This document shows, in pieces, positions 48,676 to 59,160 of a DNA stretch of 64,000 bases. The position numbers and the translations under genes are program-made. This stretch comes from Duganella sp. OV510. GTDB taxonomy: Bacteria > Pseudomonadota > Gammaproteobacteria > Burkholderiales > Burkholderiaceae_D. The notes under the pieces are model-generated. The model had not been told where the DNA came from. It searched no databases and was given only the letters and a program-made list of their open reading frames with translations. Position 1 is the stretch's first letter; every line of letters starts with the position of its first letter. The stretch lies in assembly GCF_900100205.1 (NCBI RefSeq), contig NZ_FNEQ01000010.1, forward strand, positions 124,001 through 188,000, given 5' to 3'.

Positions 48676-48776
48676 GCACACCGCGCGACACATTTTACAA
48701 AAATCTTTGTTTTACGATAGCAATATTGCTAAAAACGAAGTATTGTTGGGTGCACATAAAGCGTTACAGAAGCCTA

Positions 48777-48806
48777 ACGCCGCGCCGCCATAAAACAACG
48801 CGGCGT
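48777..48806 (+). other. Hairpin in leader of the HD-GYP gene region
   Basis: ACGCCGCG (48777-48784) and CGCGGCGT (48799-48806) form a perfect 8-bp stem with a 14-base loop, between the XRE-cupin gene and the HD-GYP gene. It has no T-run. It could end the XRE transcript with help or shape the leader of the next gene. A 12-bp palindrome AGCAATATTGCT lies nearby at 48719-48730. The rest of 48676-48928 shows no ORF. Confidence 0.5.
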
Positions 48807-48928
48807 AGAATAAATCCAGCCAGGTGTTGTGCAAGGCAGCAGGAATTTTTATTGCCTGTTGTTAATGGCTGTGGGTAAGACTACAATCGGATGTCATTCA
48901 GCTGAAATAATTTGCGGAACTTGTTCAT

Positions 48929-50434
48929 ATGTCTTTTTTGTCTTCTGCCTCGCCCAAGTTAGCGCCGTGGAAAGTCCTGTTGGTCGATGACGAACCGGAT
49001 ATTCATGACATCACCAAACTGACGCTGAGCCGTTTCCGCCTGGACGGCCGCGCCCTCAGCTTCGTCCACGCCTACAGCGGCGCCGAAGCCAAGGAAGTGC
49101 TGGCGCGCGAGGAGGATGTCGCGCTGGTGTTCCTCGACGTGGTGATGGAGAAGGAAGACAGCGGCCTGGAAGTCGCCCGCTGGATGCGCGAAGACCTGGA
49201 CAACCAGTTCACCCGCATCGTGCTGCGCACCGGCCAGCCGGGCCAGGCGCCGGAAGAGCGCGTGATCGTCAACTACGACATCAACGACTACAAGGAAAAG
49301 ACTGAGCTGGACCGCACCAAGCTGTTCACCACCACCTTTGCCGCGCTGCGCGCCTACCGCGACATCATGAAGGTGGAGGAAGCCCACCGCGCGCAGATCA
49401 ACTACCGCGAAGGCCTGGAGCGTGTGATTGCCGCCTCCTCGCACATCTTCCGCCAGCGCAACCTGAAAGACTTCGCCAACGGCCTGCTGCAGCAGGTGGT
49501 GGCGCTGCTGCGCCTGGAACAGAGCATGCTGTTGCGCCTGCGCGGCGCCACCGCCATCAGCGGCGAGAACGATTACGAAATCCTGGCCAAAATCGGTGAT
49601 GAGGACGGCACGCTGCTGTCGGCCGACGTACTGGCGCAGATCGACGCCGCCAAGAGCAACAAGATCTCGCGCGTTGAAGGTGACACTTACATCGGCTACT
49701 TCCCCAACGCCAGCGGCAAGGCTTCGCTGCTGGTGCTGAAGGGCGTGGAAGAAATCTCGGAGATCGATACCAAGCTGCTGGAAGTATTCTGCTCCGGCGT
49801 CGCCATCGCCTTCGACAACATCCTGCTGAGCCAGGAAATCACCGACACCCAGGCCGAGCTGATCATGCGTCTGGGCGACGTGGTCGAATCGCGCTCGAAT
49901 GAAGCCGGCAACCACGTGCGCCGCATGGCCGAGGTGTGCCACCTGCTGGCCCTGGAATCCGGCCTGCCGGATGACGAAGTGGCGGTGCTACGGCATGCCG
50001 CGCCGATGCACGACATCGGCAAGATCGCCACGCCGGACGCGGTGCTGCTGAAGCCGGGCAAGCTTGATCCAGCCGAATGGGAAATCATGAAGCAGCACCC
50101 ATCGGTCGGCCTGTCGATCCTGGACGGCTCGCAACGCCCTATCCTGAAGGCGGCCGCCGTGATCGCCCACCAGCACCACGAGAAATTCGACGGCAGCGGC
50201 TATCCGCAGGGCCTGAAGGGCGAAAACATCCACCTGTATGCGCGCATCGTCGCCGTCGCCGACGTGTTCGACGCGCTGATGCACAAGCGCTGCTACAAGG
50301 AAGCGTGGCCGATCCAGAAAGTCATCGACCACCTGCGCGAAGTGTCGGGCCACCATCTCGATCCGGTGTATGTCGACCTGCTGATCAAGAACATCGACAA
50401 GGCGCTGGCCATCAACGAGCGGCTGCCGGACTAA
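48929..50434 (+). CDS. Response regulator with DUF3369 and HD-GYP domain (c-di-GMP phosphodiesterase)
   Basis: A 501-residue protein. The receiver domain has the acidic pocket VDDEPD and phospho-acceptor D70 in VFLDVVM. A DUF3369 middle section (residues about 150-310) and a C-terminal HD-GYP follow. The HD part is HAAPMHDIGKIATPD and the GYP part is HHEKFDGSGYPQGL, so metal-binding and c-di-GMP-hydrolysing residues are intact. No partner kinase is adjacent, and the leader contains a GC hairpin. Confidence 0.92.
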   Translation: MSFLSSASPKLAPWKVLLVDDEPDIHDITKLTLSRFRLDGRALSFVHAYSGAEAKEVLAREEDVALVFLDVVMEKEDSGLEVARWMREDLDNQFTRIVLRTGQPGQAPEERVIVNYDINDYKEKTELDRTKLFTTTFAALRAYRDIMKVEEAHRAQINYREGLERVIAASSHIFRQRNLKDFANGLLQQVVALLRLEQSMLLRLRGATAISGENDYEILAKIGDEDGTLLSADVLAQIDAAKSNKISRVEGDTYIGYFPNASGKASLLVLKGVEEISEIDTKLLEVFCSGVAIAFDNILLSQEITDTQAELIMRLGDVVESRSNEAGNHVRRMAEVCHLLALESGLPDDEVAVLRHAAPMHDIGKIATPDAVLLKPGKLDPAEWEIMKQHPSVGLSILDGSQRPILKAAAVIAHQHHEKFDGSGYPQGLKGENIHLYARIVAVADVFDALMHKRCYKEAWPIQKVIDHLREVSGHHLDPVYVDLLIKNIDKALAINERLPD

Positions 50435-50483
50435 GCGGTGCGCGCCATCGCATAAGCATATTAGCAATTGTTCGTAGGAACTG

Positions 50484-50537
50484 GATTTCCTTGCTCGTAA
50501 GATCGTGGTCTGCCTCCTCAGACCACGCAAGGAAATC
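50484..50537 (+). promoter_or_regulatory. Leader hairpin sequestering the RBS of the TonB/SAM-hydrolase operon
   Basis: GATTTCCTTGC (50484-50494) is the exact complement of GCAAGGAAATC (50527-50537), which contains the AAGGAA Shine-Dalgarno of the TonB receptor gene. Inside it CGTGGTCTG (50504-50512) pairs with CAGACCACG (50519-50527) around a CCTCCT loop. Stacked, this gives about 19 pairs with a 9-base bulge (TCGTAAGAT). In RNA the ribosome site would be buried, so translation must depend on a ligand, protein, RNA or temperature that opens it. Confidence 0.8.
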
Positions 50538-50540
50538 ACG

Positions 50541-52991
<2,451 letters not shown>

Positions 52992-53004
52992 CCTCAAGGA
53001 CACC

Positions 53005-53910
53005 ATGAAAAAACTGCTGATCACCCTCGCCCTGAGCGCCGCACTGAGCGCGCCAGCCTTCGCCGCCAAGAACGCGCTGGTGCTGCAAACCGACTTCGGC
53101 ACCTCCGACGGCGCCGTCTCCGCCATGCGCGGCGTGGCCTACGGCGTCGACGCCAGCCTGACGGTGGCCGACCTGACCCACAACATTCCCGACTACGATA
53201 TCTGGGTGGGCGGCTACCGCCTGTTCCAGACTGCGAACTACTGGCCGGAAGGCACGGTGTTTGTCTCGGTGATCGATCCGGGCGTGGGCACCGAGCGCAA
53301 GTCGGTGGTGCTGAAGACCAAGGCAGGCCGCTACTTCGTCGGCCCGGACAACGGCCAGTTCACGCTGATCGCCGAGCGCGACGGCGTGGCCGAGGTGCGC
53401 GAGATCGACGAAAGCATCAACCGCCGCGCCGGCTCGGGCGAGTCCTACACCTTCCATGGCCGCGATGTGTACGCCTATGTCGGCGCGCGCCTGGCGTCCG
53501 GCGCCATCAGCTACGAGCAGGTCGGTCCGGTGCTGGCAAGCGAGTCCGTTATCAAGATCCCTTACCAGAAGGCCGCGCTCAGCGACGGCAAGCTGCGCGG
53601 CATCATCCCGGTGCTGGACGTCAAATACGGCAACGTCTGGACGAATATTCCGAAATCGCTGTTCGAACAGCTGGGCGTGAAGGAGCACGAACTGGTGCAG
53701 GTGCGCTTCTTCCACAACAAGAAGCTGGTGAATACCGTGGTGGCGCCGTATGAACACACTTTTGGCGGCGTGGCCAAGGGCAAGCCGGTGGTGTATCTGA
53801 ATAGCCTGCTGGACGTCGCGGTCGCCCTCAACCAGGGCAACTACGCGGCGAAGAACAAGATCGAGTCCGGCGTGGATTGGGAAGTGGAAGTCAGCAAGGC
53901 GAAGAAATAA
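53005..53910 (+). CDS. Exported SAM hydroxide adenosyltransferase (DUF62)
   Basis: A 301-residue DUF62 protein with a signal peptide (MKKLLITLALSAALSAPAFA). Family members use a water-activating Asp-Arg-His triad to split S-adenosylmethionine into adenosine and methionine. Here D91 and R98 lie in IDPGVGTERK and H151 in TFHGRD, and LQTDFGTSDG is the ribose-binding start. A periplasmic version is unexpected for a SAM-using enzyme and implies an imported or secreted adenosyl substrate. It lies 13 bases downstream of the TonB receptor, in one operon; AAGGACACC precedes the ATG. Confidence 0.85.
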   Translation: MKKLLITLALSAALSAPAFAAKNALVLQTDFGTSDGAVSAMRGVAYGVDASLTVADLTHNIPDYDIWVGGYRLFQTANYWPEGTVFVSVIDPGVGTERKSVVLKTKAGRYFVGPDNGQFTLIAERDGVAEVREIDESINRRAGSGESYTFHGRDVYAYVGARLASGAISYEQVGPVLASESVIKIPYQKAALSDGKLRGIIPVLDVKYGNVWTNIPKSLFEQLGVKEHELVQVRFFHNKKLVNTVVAPYEHTFGGVAKGKPVVYLNSLLDVAVALNQGNYAAKNKIESGVDWEVEVSKAKK

Positions 53911-54489
53911 TCAGCGCAAGGCGTCCTGTTTTTTCACGATACGCTCAAGTGCTGAACGCAGCGACTTGAGCGCTTGGCTGGCCGCTTCCAGCTGCCGGGC
54001 GTCCTCGGCGCTTTGCGCCGATTGTGACGCGCCCAGCATCGCCAGGCTGCTGGCTTCGGCTTCGGCAGAAGCCTGTTGCTCGGCATAGGCCTGACGGCCT
54101 TCCTCGTAGCCATCGGCGGCCTCGGTATCGACAGTCGCCGACGCAGCGCCATCCTCGGCCGGCATGGCGTTGATATCAGGGATGCCGGCATCGGACGACG
54201 TCCGCAGCACGCCGGCCGCCTGCTTCAGCTGATTGGCCAGTTGTTTCAATTGTTGCAACACCGCCTTGGCATCCTTGCCACCGAACAGCGCCAGCATCTT
54301 GCGCAGCGCTTCGATCTGCTTCTTGATTTCCTCGACGCGCTGCCGGGCCAGGGATTTCTGGTCCTGATCGACACGGTTCGATATCTGGTCGATCGCTTGT
54401 GCGTTGTTGCGCGCGGTTTCCATCTGCTTCTGGAGCAGATCCATATAAGCATCGCTGCTGGCGGAGAAATTGGTGGAAATGGAAAGCAT
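53911..54489 (-). CDS. Coiled-coil protein of unknown function
   Basis: A 192-residue acidic helical protein from ATG 54489 with AGGATG upstream. It has long heptad-like stretches (NAQAIDQISNRVDQDQKSLARQRVEEIKKQIEALRKM and KAVLQQLKQLANQLKQAAGVL) and an Ala/Glu-rich C-terminal half. No signal peptide or membrane segment. I do not recognise a family. It follows the histidine kinase gene by 81 bases in the same direction, and its stop directly adjoins the convergent SAM-hydrolase stop with no spacer. Confidence 0.6.
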   Translation of the reverse strand: MLSISTNFSASSDAYMDLLQKQMETARNNAQAIDQISNRVDQDQKSLARQRVEEIKKQIEALRKMLALFGGKDAKAVLQQLKQLANQLKQAAGVLRTSSDAGIPDINAMPAEDGAASATVDTEAADGYEEGRQAYAEQQASAEAEASSLAMLGASQSAQSAEDARQLEAASQALKSLRSALERIVKKQDALR

Positions 54490-54570
54490 GGTGTCATCCT
54501 GCGTATAGGCTTGGTCAATCAATACAGGCGACTGCAACTGCCGTTTCGTTAAACAGCCGTTGCATCTTTG

Positions 54571-56514
54571 CTACTTTCGCTTGATCTTGGGGAAGCGCAG
54601 CTTGTAATGCAGCCCCATGCCGGGCGCGCTGACCACTTTCACCGTGCCACCCAGCGCACCCGTCACCAGGTTGTACAGGATGTGTGCGCCCAGGCCGCTG
54701 CCGCCGGAGCCACGCTTGGTGGTGAAGAACGGGTCGAACAGCTGTGCCAGCGTGCCGCTGTCCATGCCGACGCCATCGTCGCTGTAGTCGAATTCGACAA
54801 AGTCGCCCTCCACCTTGCCGGTGATCTTGATCTTGCCCGACTGCCCTTCCTCAAAGCCGTGCACCAGCGAGTTGACCACCATATTGGTGACAATCTGCGA
54901 AATGGCGCCGGGGAAGCTGGCCATATTGATCTGGTCGTCGCAATCGATCTGTACCTGGATCGGCTTGCCCTTCAGCTTTGGTTGCAACGACAACAACACT
55001 TCATCCAGGTATTTGCGCAGGTTGAAGCTGCGGATATCGTCCGACGACTGGTCAACCGCCACCTGCTTGAAGCTGCGCACCAGTGCGGCCGCGCGCTGGG
55101 TGTTGGTGGTCATGATCTTCAGCGACTGGTCGATGATCTCGAAGAACTGGTTCAGGCCATCCTCATCCAGCGCGCCGTTGGCGAGATCCTCGCGGGTCAG
55201 CTTCAGTTCTTCCACCAGATGGCTGGTGGCGGTCACGCAAATGCCCAGCGGCGTATTGATTTCATGCGCGACGCCAGCCACCAGCCGGCCCAGCGAGGCC
55301 AGTTTCTCTTGTCGCACCAGTTCGCCCTGCGCATCCTTCAGCGAGGTCAGCGCGCTTTCCAGCGCGGCGTTCTGCTGCTCCAGCGTTTCCTTGGCCTGGC
55401 GGATCTGGCGGTCGGCCTGCATGCGGGCGATCGCCACCGCGACGTGACTGGCCATGAAGGCCAGGATGTCGAGGTCGGCCTGGGTGTACTGCACCGTGTC
55501 GTCGTAGCTTTGCACGATGATGACGCCGTAAGCCTGGTCGCCCAGCAGCATCGGCGCGCCCATCCAGCTGGCGATTTCTACATTGCCGAGCGGGTGCTCC
55601 ATCTCGCCGGTGTCGACCAGCGCCTGGAAACCGGCGCGATCCAGCAGCATCGCCTGCTTGCGCTGCAGGATGTACGAGGACATGCCAACGCCATAGTCGA
55701 AGCGCTTGACCGGCGCGTGCTCATCCTTCTCATCGACAAAATACGGAATGCTGATTTCTTGCGTGTCCGGGTGGTACAGCGCCATCAGGAAGTTCTTGGC
55801 CGGCACCAGTTCGCTGATGATCTGGTGCAGGCGCATATTGAGGCGGCTGCCGCCGGTGGCGGTGGCCGACAGATTGGCCAGCTCGTACAGCGCGCGCTGG
55901 ATGTTTTCCGCGCGGCGGCGCTCGGCCACTTCGTGCTGCAACTGGGCGGTGCGCTCATGCACTGCGCGTTCCAGCCGGTCGACGCTCTGCAAGCCCTGCA
56001 AGGCGCTGGATACGTGGTGCGAGATCAGCGCAAACAGCGCCTGGTCTTCCTCGCTGAACGTATGCTGCTTGTCATAGCTCTGGATTACCACCGCGCCCAG
56101 CACCTGATGGTTCTGGTCGAGCAGCGGGCAACCCATCCAGTGCTCGGCAATGGTGCCGATGCCGAAACCGGCGTTGTCCTCGCGCTTGGAGACGTGCTCG
56201 GCCGCCGTCATGACGATGCTTTCACGCGCGCGTATCACCGCCTCGGTGGGCGACTCGCCTGGCACCAGTTCGAACAGTTCGTCGCGGCTGGGCGCGTCGT
56301 CCACTTCGTCAACGAAATAGACAAAGCGCACCAGGTTGGGCGGGCCATCCTCGTTGCTCAGCGCGACGAAGAAGTTGGCCGCATACATGATGCGGCCCAG
56401 CGCCGCATGCACGGCTTGCAGAAATTCACTGATATCAGTGCAGCTGCTGGATTTCTGCCCGATTTCGAGCAGCACGGTCTGGACGGCTTCCAGCCGGGAG
56501 AGACGACTTTCCAT
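54571..56514 (-). CDS. Soluble GAF-GAF sensor histidine kinase
   Basis: A 647-residue cytoplasmic kinase from ATG 56514 (AGGAAAA upstream). Two GAF domains are visible (for example MGCPLLDQNHQVLGAVVIQSYD and GAPMLLGDQAYGVIIVQSYDD). A coiled linker, the phospho-acceptor His in LGRLVAGVAHEINTPLG, and an HATPase domain with ITNMVVNSLVHGFE, DDGVGMD and GSGLGAHI complete the kinase. No transmembrane helix, so a cytoplasmic ligand is sensed. No response regulator is adjacent. Confidence 0.9.
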   Translation of the reverse strand: MESRLSRLEAVQTVLLEIGQKSSSCTDISEFLQAVHAALGRIMYAANFFVALSNEDGPPNLVRFVYFVDEVDDAPSRDELFELVPGESPTEAVIRARESIVMTAAEHVSKREDNAGFGIGTIAEHWMGCPLLDQNHQVLGAVVIQSYDKQHTFSEEDQALFALISHHVSSALQGLQSVDRLERAVHERTAQLQHEVAERRRAENIQRALYELANLSATATGGSRLNMRLHQIISELVPAKNFLMALYHPDTQEISIPYFVDEKDEHAPVKRFDYGVGMSSYILQRKQAMLLDRAGFQALVDTGEMEHPLGNVEIASWMGAPMLLGDQAYGVIIVQSYDDTVQYTQADLDILAFMASHVAVAIARMQADRQIRQAKETLEQQNAALESALTSLKDAQGELVRQEKLASLGRLVAGVAHEINTPLGICVTATSHLVEELKLTREDLANGALDEDGLNQFFEIIDQSLKIMTTNTQRAAALVRSFKQVAVDQSSDDIRSFNLRKYLDEVLLSLQPKLKGKPIQVQIDCDDQINMASFPGAISQIVTNMVVNSLVHGFEEGQSGKIKITGKVEGDFVEFDYSDDGVGMDSGTLAQLFDPFFTTKRGSGGSGLGAHILYNLVTGALGGTVKVVSAPGMGLHYKLRFPKIKRK

Positions 56515-56602
56515 CGATTTTCCTATGTTTATGGCCTTGCGATACATGCGCACAGGAAATACTAGCAGGTCGTGCCCCGGCGGGAAACCGCTCAGCGCAT
56601 TT

Positions 56603-57091
56603 TCACGGCTTTTTGTAGCTGTTTTCGATCCAGTTGCTGGCGCTGGTGGCGCTCAGCTTGAAGGTCGGGGCGACGCGTACCCGGGCCAGCTCCTCGCCGT
56701 ACTGGTCGAAGGCGCTCAGCGTGGCGTACGGATCATCCTCGTCCGGCGTGATGTCCAGGCAGACTTTCACCGGGCCGTCATCAGTGCCGACGGTGACGTT
56801 CTTGTGCAACTGGGCGTGCAATTGCTGCTCGTGGCGGCGGATCACCTCGTTGGCGGTCTTGACCAGCGTGTTGAAGGCGTTCACGTCAAGCGGCTTGGGA
56901 TTCTTCTTGTCGCGACCCATGGTCCACGGCCCCACCAGCGCCGGCTCCGGTTCGCCGTCCTTGATCATCGCCACCGCCCAGCCGTCGTCATCCTCGTTTT
57001 TGATGACGCGCGCGGTCCAGCCATTGCCTTGCCACAGGCGATCCTCTTGCACCAGTGCATCATCGTCTGCATCGTGGTAGTCATTACTCAT
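56603..57091 (-). CDS. Hypothetical acidic protein
   Basis: A 162-residue protein starting at ATG 57091 (MSNDYHDADDDALVQEDRLW). The body reads TARVIKNEDDDGWAVAMIKDGEPEPALVGPWTMGRDKKNPK and closes with NWIENSYKK. It is not exported and has no known motif. It is upstream of the histidine kinase on the same strand (88 bases) and divergent from a porin. I do not recognise the family. Confidence 0.6.
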   Translation of the reverse strand: MSNDYHDADDDALVQEDRLWQGNGWTARVIKNEDDDGWAVAMIKDGEPEPALVGPWTMGRDKKNPKPLDVNAFNTLVKTANEVIRRHEQQLHAQLHKNVTVGTDDGPVKVCLDITPDEDDPYATLSAFDQYGEELARVRVAPTFKLSATSASNWIENSYKKP

Positions 57092-57171
57092 ACTTATGGT
57101 CGTGTCGAAAGAAAGAAGGGGATGGAATAATAAGCGGCTCGCACCGTAACAACAATAGGAACCCGGCAACC

Positions 57172-58239
57172 ATGCGCAAGATTCTTCCCGCCCTGCTCGC
57201 AATCGCCTGCGGCAGCGCCACCGCCCAAAGCAATGTCCAGATCTATGGCCGCCTGAATGTTGGACTGGAAAGCCTGCAAAACGACGGCACGCGCGTCTCG
57301 CGCCTGAGCAACAACCGCTCGGTGCTCGGCTTTAACGGCAGCGAAGACCTGGGTGGCGGCACCAGAATCATCTTCCAGATCGAAGGCACGCTGGCACCAG
57401 ATACCGGCGCCGGCAGCCCGGCCGCACGCGACACCCGCCTTGGCATCCAGGGCTCCGCCGGCACTTTATTCGCCGGCAACTGGGTGACGCCGTACAACGG
57501 TGCCACCGCCGGCCTCGATCCCTACTACCCGACCACCGCCGGCTACATGAGCATCATGGGCAACGGCGCCGGCGCCACCGTCAGCAACACCAGCGACACC
57601 TCATCTTTCGACCGCCGCCAGCAGAACAGCGTCCACTACTGGACACCGGTATGGAACGGCCTGCAACTGCGCGTGGCGCAGGGCATGAGCGAAGAACGCC
57701 CGGCCAACAGCGCCAAGCCATCGCTGACCTCAGCGGCGCTGGTTTACGAGCAAGGCCCGTGGTACGCCACCGCCGCCTACGAGCGCCATCACGCATATCA
57801 GGGACCTGGATTGAACGACAGCGCCGCCAAGCTCGGCGCCGGCTACCGTTTCGGCGACACCCGCGTGGCGCTGGTGGCCGAAAAGCTGCGCTACGAAACC
57901 GCCGCCGGCACGCTGGAGCGCAACGATACCTACGCCTCCGTCACCCACCAGGTCGGCCGTGGCGTCTTCAAGCTGGGTGTCGGCCATGCCGGCGACGGCA
58001 GCGGCAGCGCACCCACCGGCACCACCATCGGCTACGCCCGCAAGGGCGACGACACCGGTGCCACCCACATCACCGCAGGCTACGACTACAACCTGTCGAA
58101 GCGCAGCACCGTCTACGCCTACTACAGCCACCTGAACAACGACCGCAACGGCGTAGTCGACTTCGCCATCAACAGCCTCGGCGCACAGCCAGGCGCCACG
58201 CTAAAAGGCCTGGTGCTGGGGCTGCGCCATAATTTCTAA
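57172..58239 (+). CDS. Gram-negative porin, Burkholderiales trimeric type
   Basis: A 355-residue 16-stranded porin. The signal peptide ends ATAQ, followed by SNVQIYGRLNVGLESLQNDG and FNGSEDLGGGTRIIFQIEG, typical of the Omp32/OpcP-like porins of betaproteobacteria. The sequence ends in LRHNF, as expected for BAM-dependent insertion. It allows diffusion of small, mainly anionic solutes. It is monocistronic. Confidence 0.9.
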   Translation: MRKILPALLAIACGSATAQSNVQIYGRLNVGLESLQNDGTRVSRLSNNRSVLGFNGSEDLGGGTRIIFQIEGTLAPDTGAGSPAARDTRLGIQGSAGTLFAGNWVTPYNGATAGLDPYYPTTAGYMSIMGNGAGATVSNTSDTSSFDRRQQNSVHYWTPVWNGLQLRVAQGMSEERPANSAKPSLTSAALVYEQGPWYATAAYERHHAYQGPGLNDSAAKLGAGYRFGDTRVALVAEKLRYETAAGTLERNDTYASVTHQVGRGVFKLGVGHAGDGSGSAPTGTTIGYARKGDDTGATHITAGYDYNLSKRSTVYAYYSHLNNDRNGVVDFAINSLGAQPGATLKGLVLGLRHNF

Positions 58240-58274
58240 AAGGCACCACCGACACCCGCACAGCACAGGCGTCA

Positions 58275-58295
58275 GGGTCTGACCCCGTACGGGGT
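58275..58295. repeat. Overlapping short palindromes (GGGTCTGACCC, ACCCCGTACGGGGT)
   Basis: GGGTCTGACCC (58275-58285) and the perfect 14-base ACCCCGTACGGGGT (58282-58295) overlap by four bases, 36 bases after the porin stop. The GACCCC/GGGGTC edge also bounds the 68-base palindrome at 22457-22524, which suggests a shared repeat family. Confidence 0.6.
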
Positions 58296-58304
58296 ACTAT
58301 CAAA

Positions 58305-58547
58305 CTAGCAAGTCACGCAAGGAGTCCGCTCGGTGATCGGCGGTTTCGGTGGCGCGATGCGCGGGTCGATGGCCGGCTCCGGTGTCTGGTAGCTGAACGG
58401 CGTGATGATGATAGGCGGTATCGCGGGGGGTGCCGAAGGCGGGCCTTTCGGGCCTCCGCCAGACAGACGCTGGGCGCTACGCTGGCGCCTTGTACAGTGA
58501 CGTACCGAAGGGATCGATTGCCCTTCGCTCATTGCAAGCCAAGCCAT
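58305..58547 (-). CDS. Possible proline-rich small ORF
   Basis: An 80-codon ORF whose product is proline-rich (GGGPKGPPSAPPAIPPIII near the middle) with cysteines only at the ends. No signal peptide or recognised domain, and no clear ribosome binding site. It could be a real small gene or chance, so the call is weak. Confidence 0.25.
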   Translation of the reverse strand: MAWLAMSEGQSIPSVRHCTRRQRSAQRLSGGGPKGPPSAPPAIPPIIITPFSYQTPEPAIDPRIAPPKPPITERTPCVTC

Positions 58548-58764
58548 GTCATGCCCTCCAGGTGGAAAGTGAGATTATCAGTTTAGCCCACCATATCTTT
58601 AAATCAAGGTCCAATCTGCCTGCCGGCACGGCTTATCGCCGCTGGCACGCGTTCCATCCCGCAAATCCGCCGGTCTGTCGCAATCCGTTGGCCCGTTGCG
58701 CCTCGCATCGGTACAGTTCAACCATGCCAAACGGCATGACAATATCAACAAACGGGGTAACGCC

Positions 58765-59157
58765 ATGAACACGAAAGCCAAAAAACTGATCTTCGCCGCC
58801 TTCATCCTGCTGCTGGCGGTTGCCGCTTGCCAATCGTTCTTTGGCGACGGCATGCATGTCAACATCGATGGCGATGAAATCGATGGTCCACTGGGCGCGA
58901 TGCTGGCCCTGGTGTTCGGCGGCGCCGGCATGCTGCTGGCCGGCCTGATCATGGTCTGCGTGGCGATCTTCCTGTGTGTGCTGTTCGCCAGCCTCGGCAT
59001 CCTGGCCGTGTTCGGCGTGGCGCTGGCGGCGGTGGTCGCGGTCGCGGCGGTGTCGCCCCTGCTGCTGCCGCTGCTGATCCCGATCGGCCTGTACTGGTTG
59101 TTCGTCAGCCGCCCACGCAAGCAACGCCGCGTCGCTACCATCGAACAAGCTGTGTAA
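58765..59157 (+). CDS. Small membrane protein, unknown function
   Basis: A 130-residue protein with a lipoprotein-like or signal-anchor start (KLIFAAFILLLAVAAC) and two long hydrophobic segments (GAMLALVFGGAGMLLAGLIMVCVAIFL and GVALAAVVAVAAVSPLLLPLL). It ends in a basic cytoplasmic tail (RPRKQRRVATIEQAV). Similar proteins occur next to diverse genes in Massilia-like bacteria without assigned function. It is convergent with the cyclase gene, which ends four bases away. Confidence 0.68.
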   Translation: MNTKAKKLIFAAFILLLAVAACQSFFGDGMHVNIDGDEIDGPLGAMLALVFGGAGMLLAGLIMVCVAIFLCVLFASLGILAVFGVALAAVVAVAAVSPLLLPLLIPIGLYWLFVSRPRKQRRVATIEQAV

Positions 59158-59160
59158 GTT

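Larger units (their letters stand above)
58240..58764. other. Intergenic stretch with GTACGGGGT palindromes and a possible Pro-rich ORF
   Basis: About 525 bases between the porin and the small membrane protein. A dispersed-repeat-like palindrome lies at 58275-58295, and a proline-rich minus-strand ORF of 80 codons may occupy 58305-58547. No terminator with a T-run, and no RNA gene, was recognised in the rest. Confidence 0.5.

Noticed and set aside
50484..50537. Assignment of the leader hairpin to a known SAM or SAH riboswitch
   Set aside because: I cannot see the conserved cores of those classes; the hairpin alone does not justify the name.
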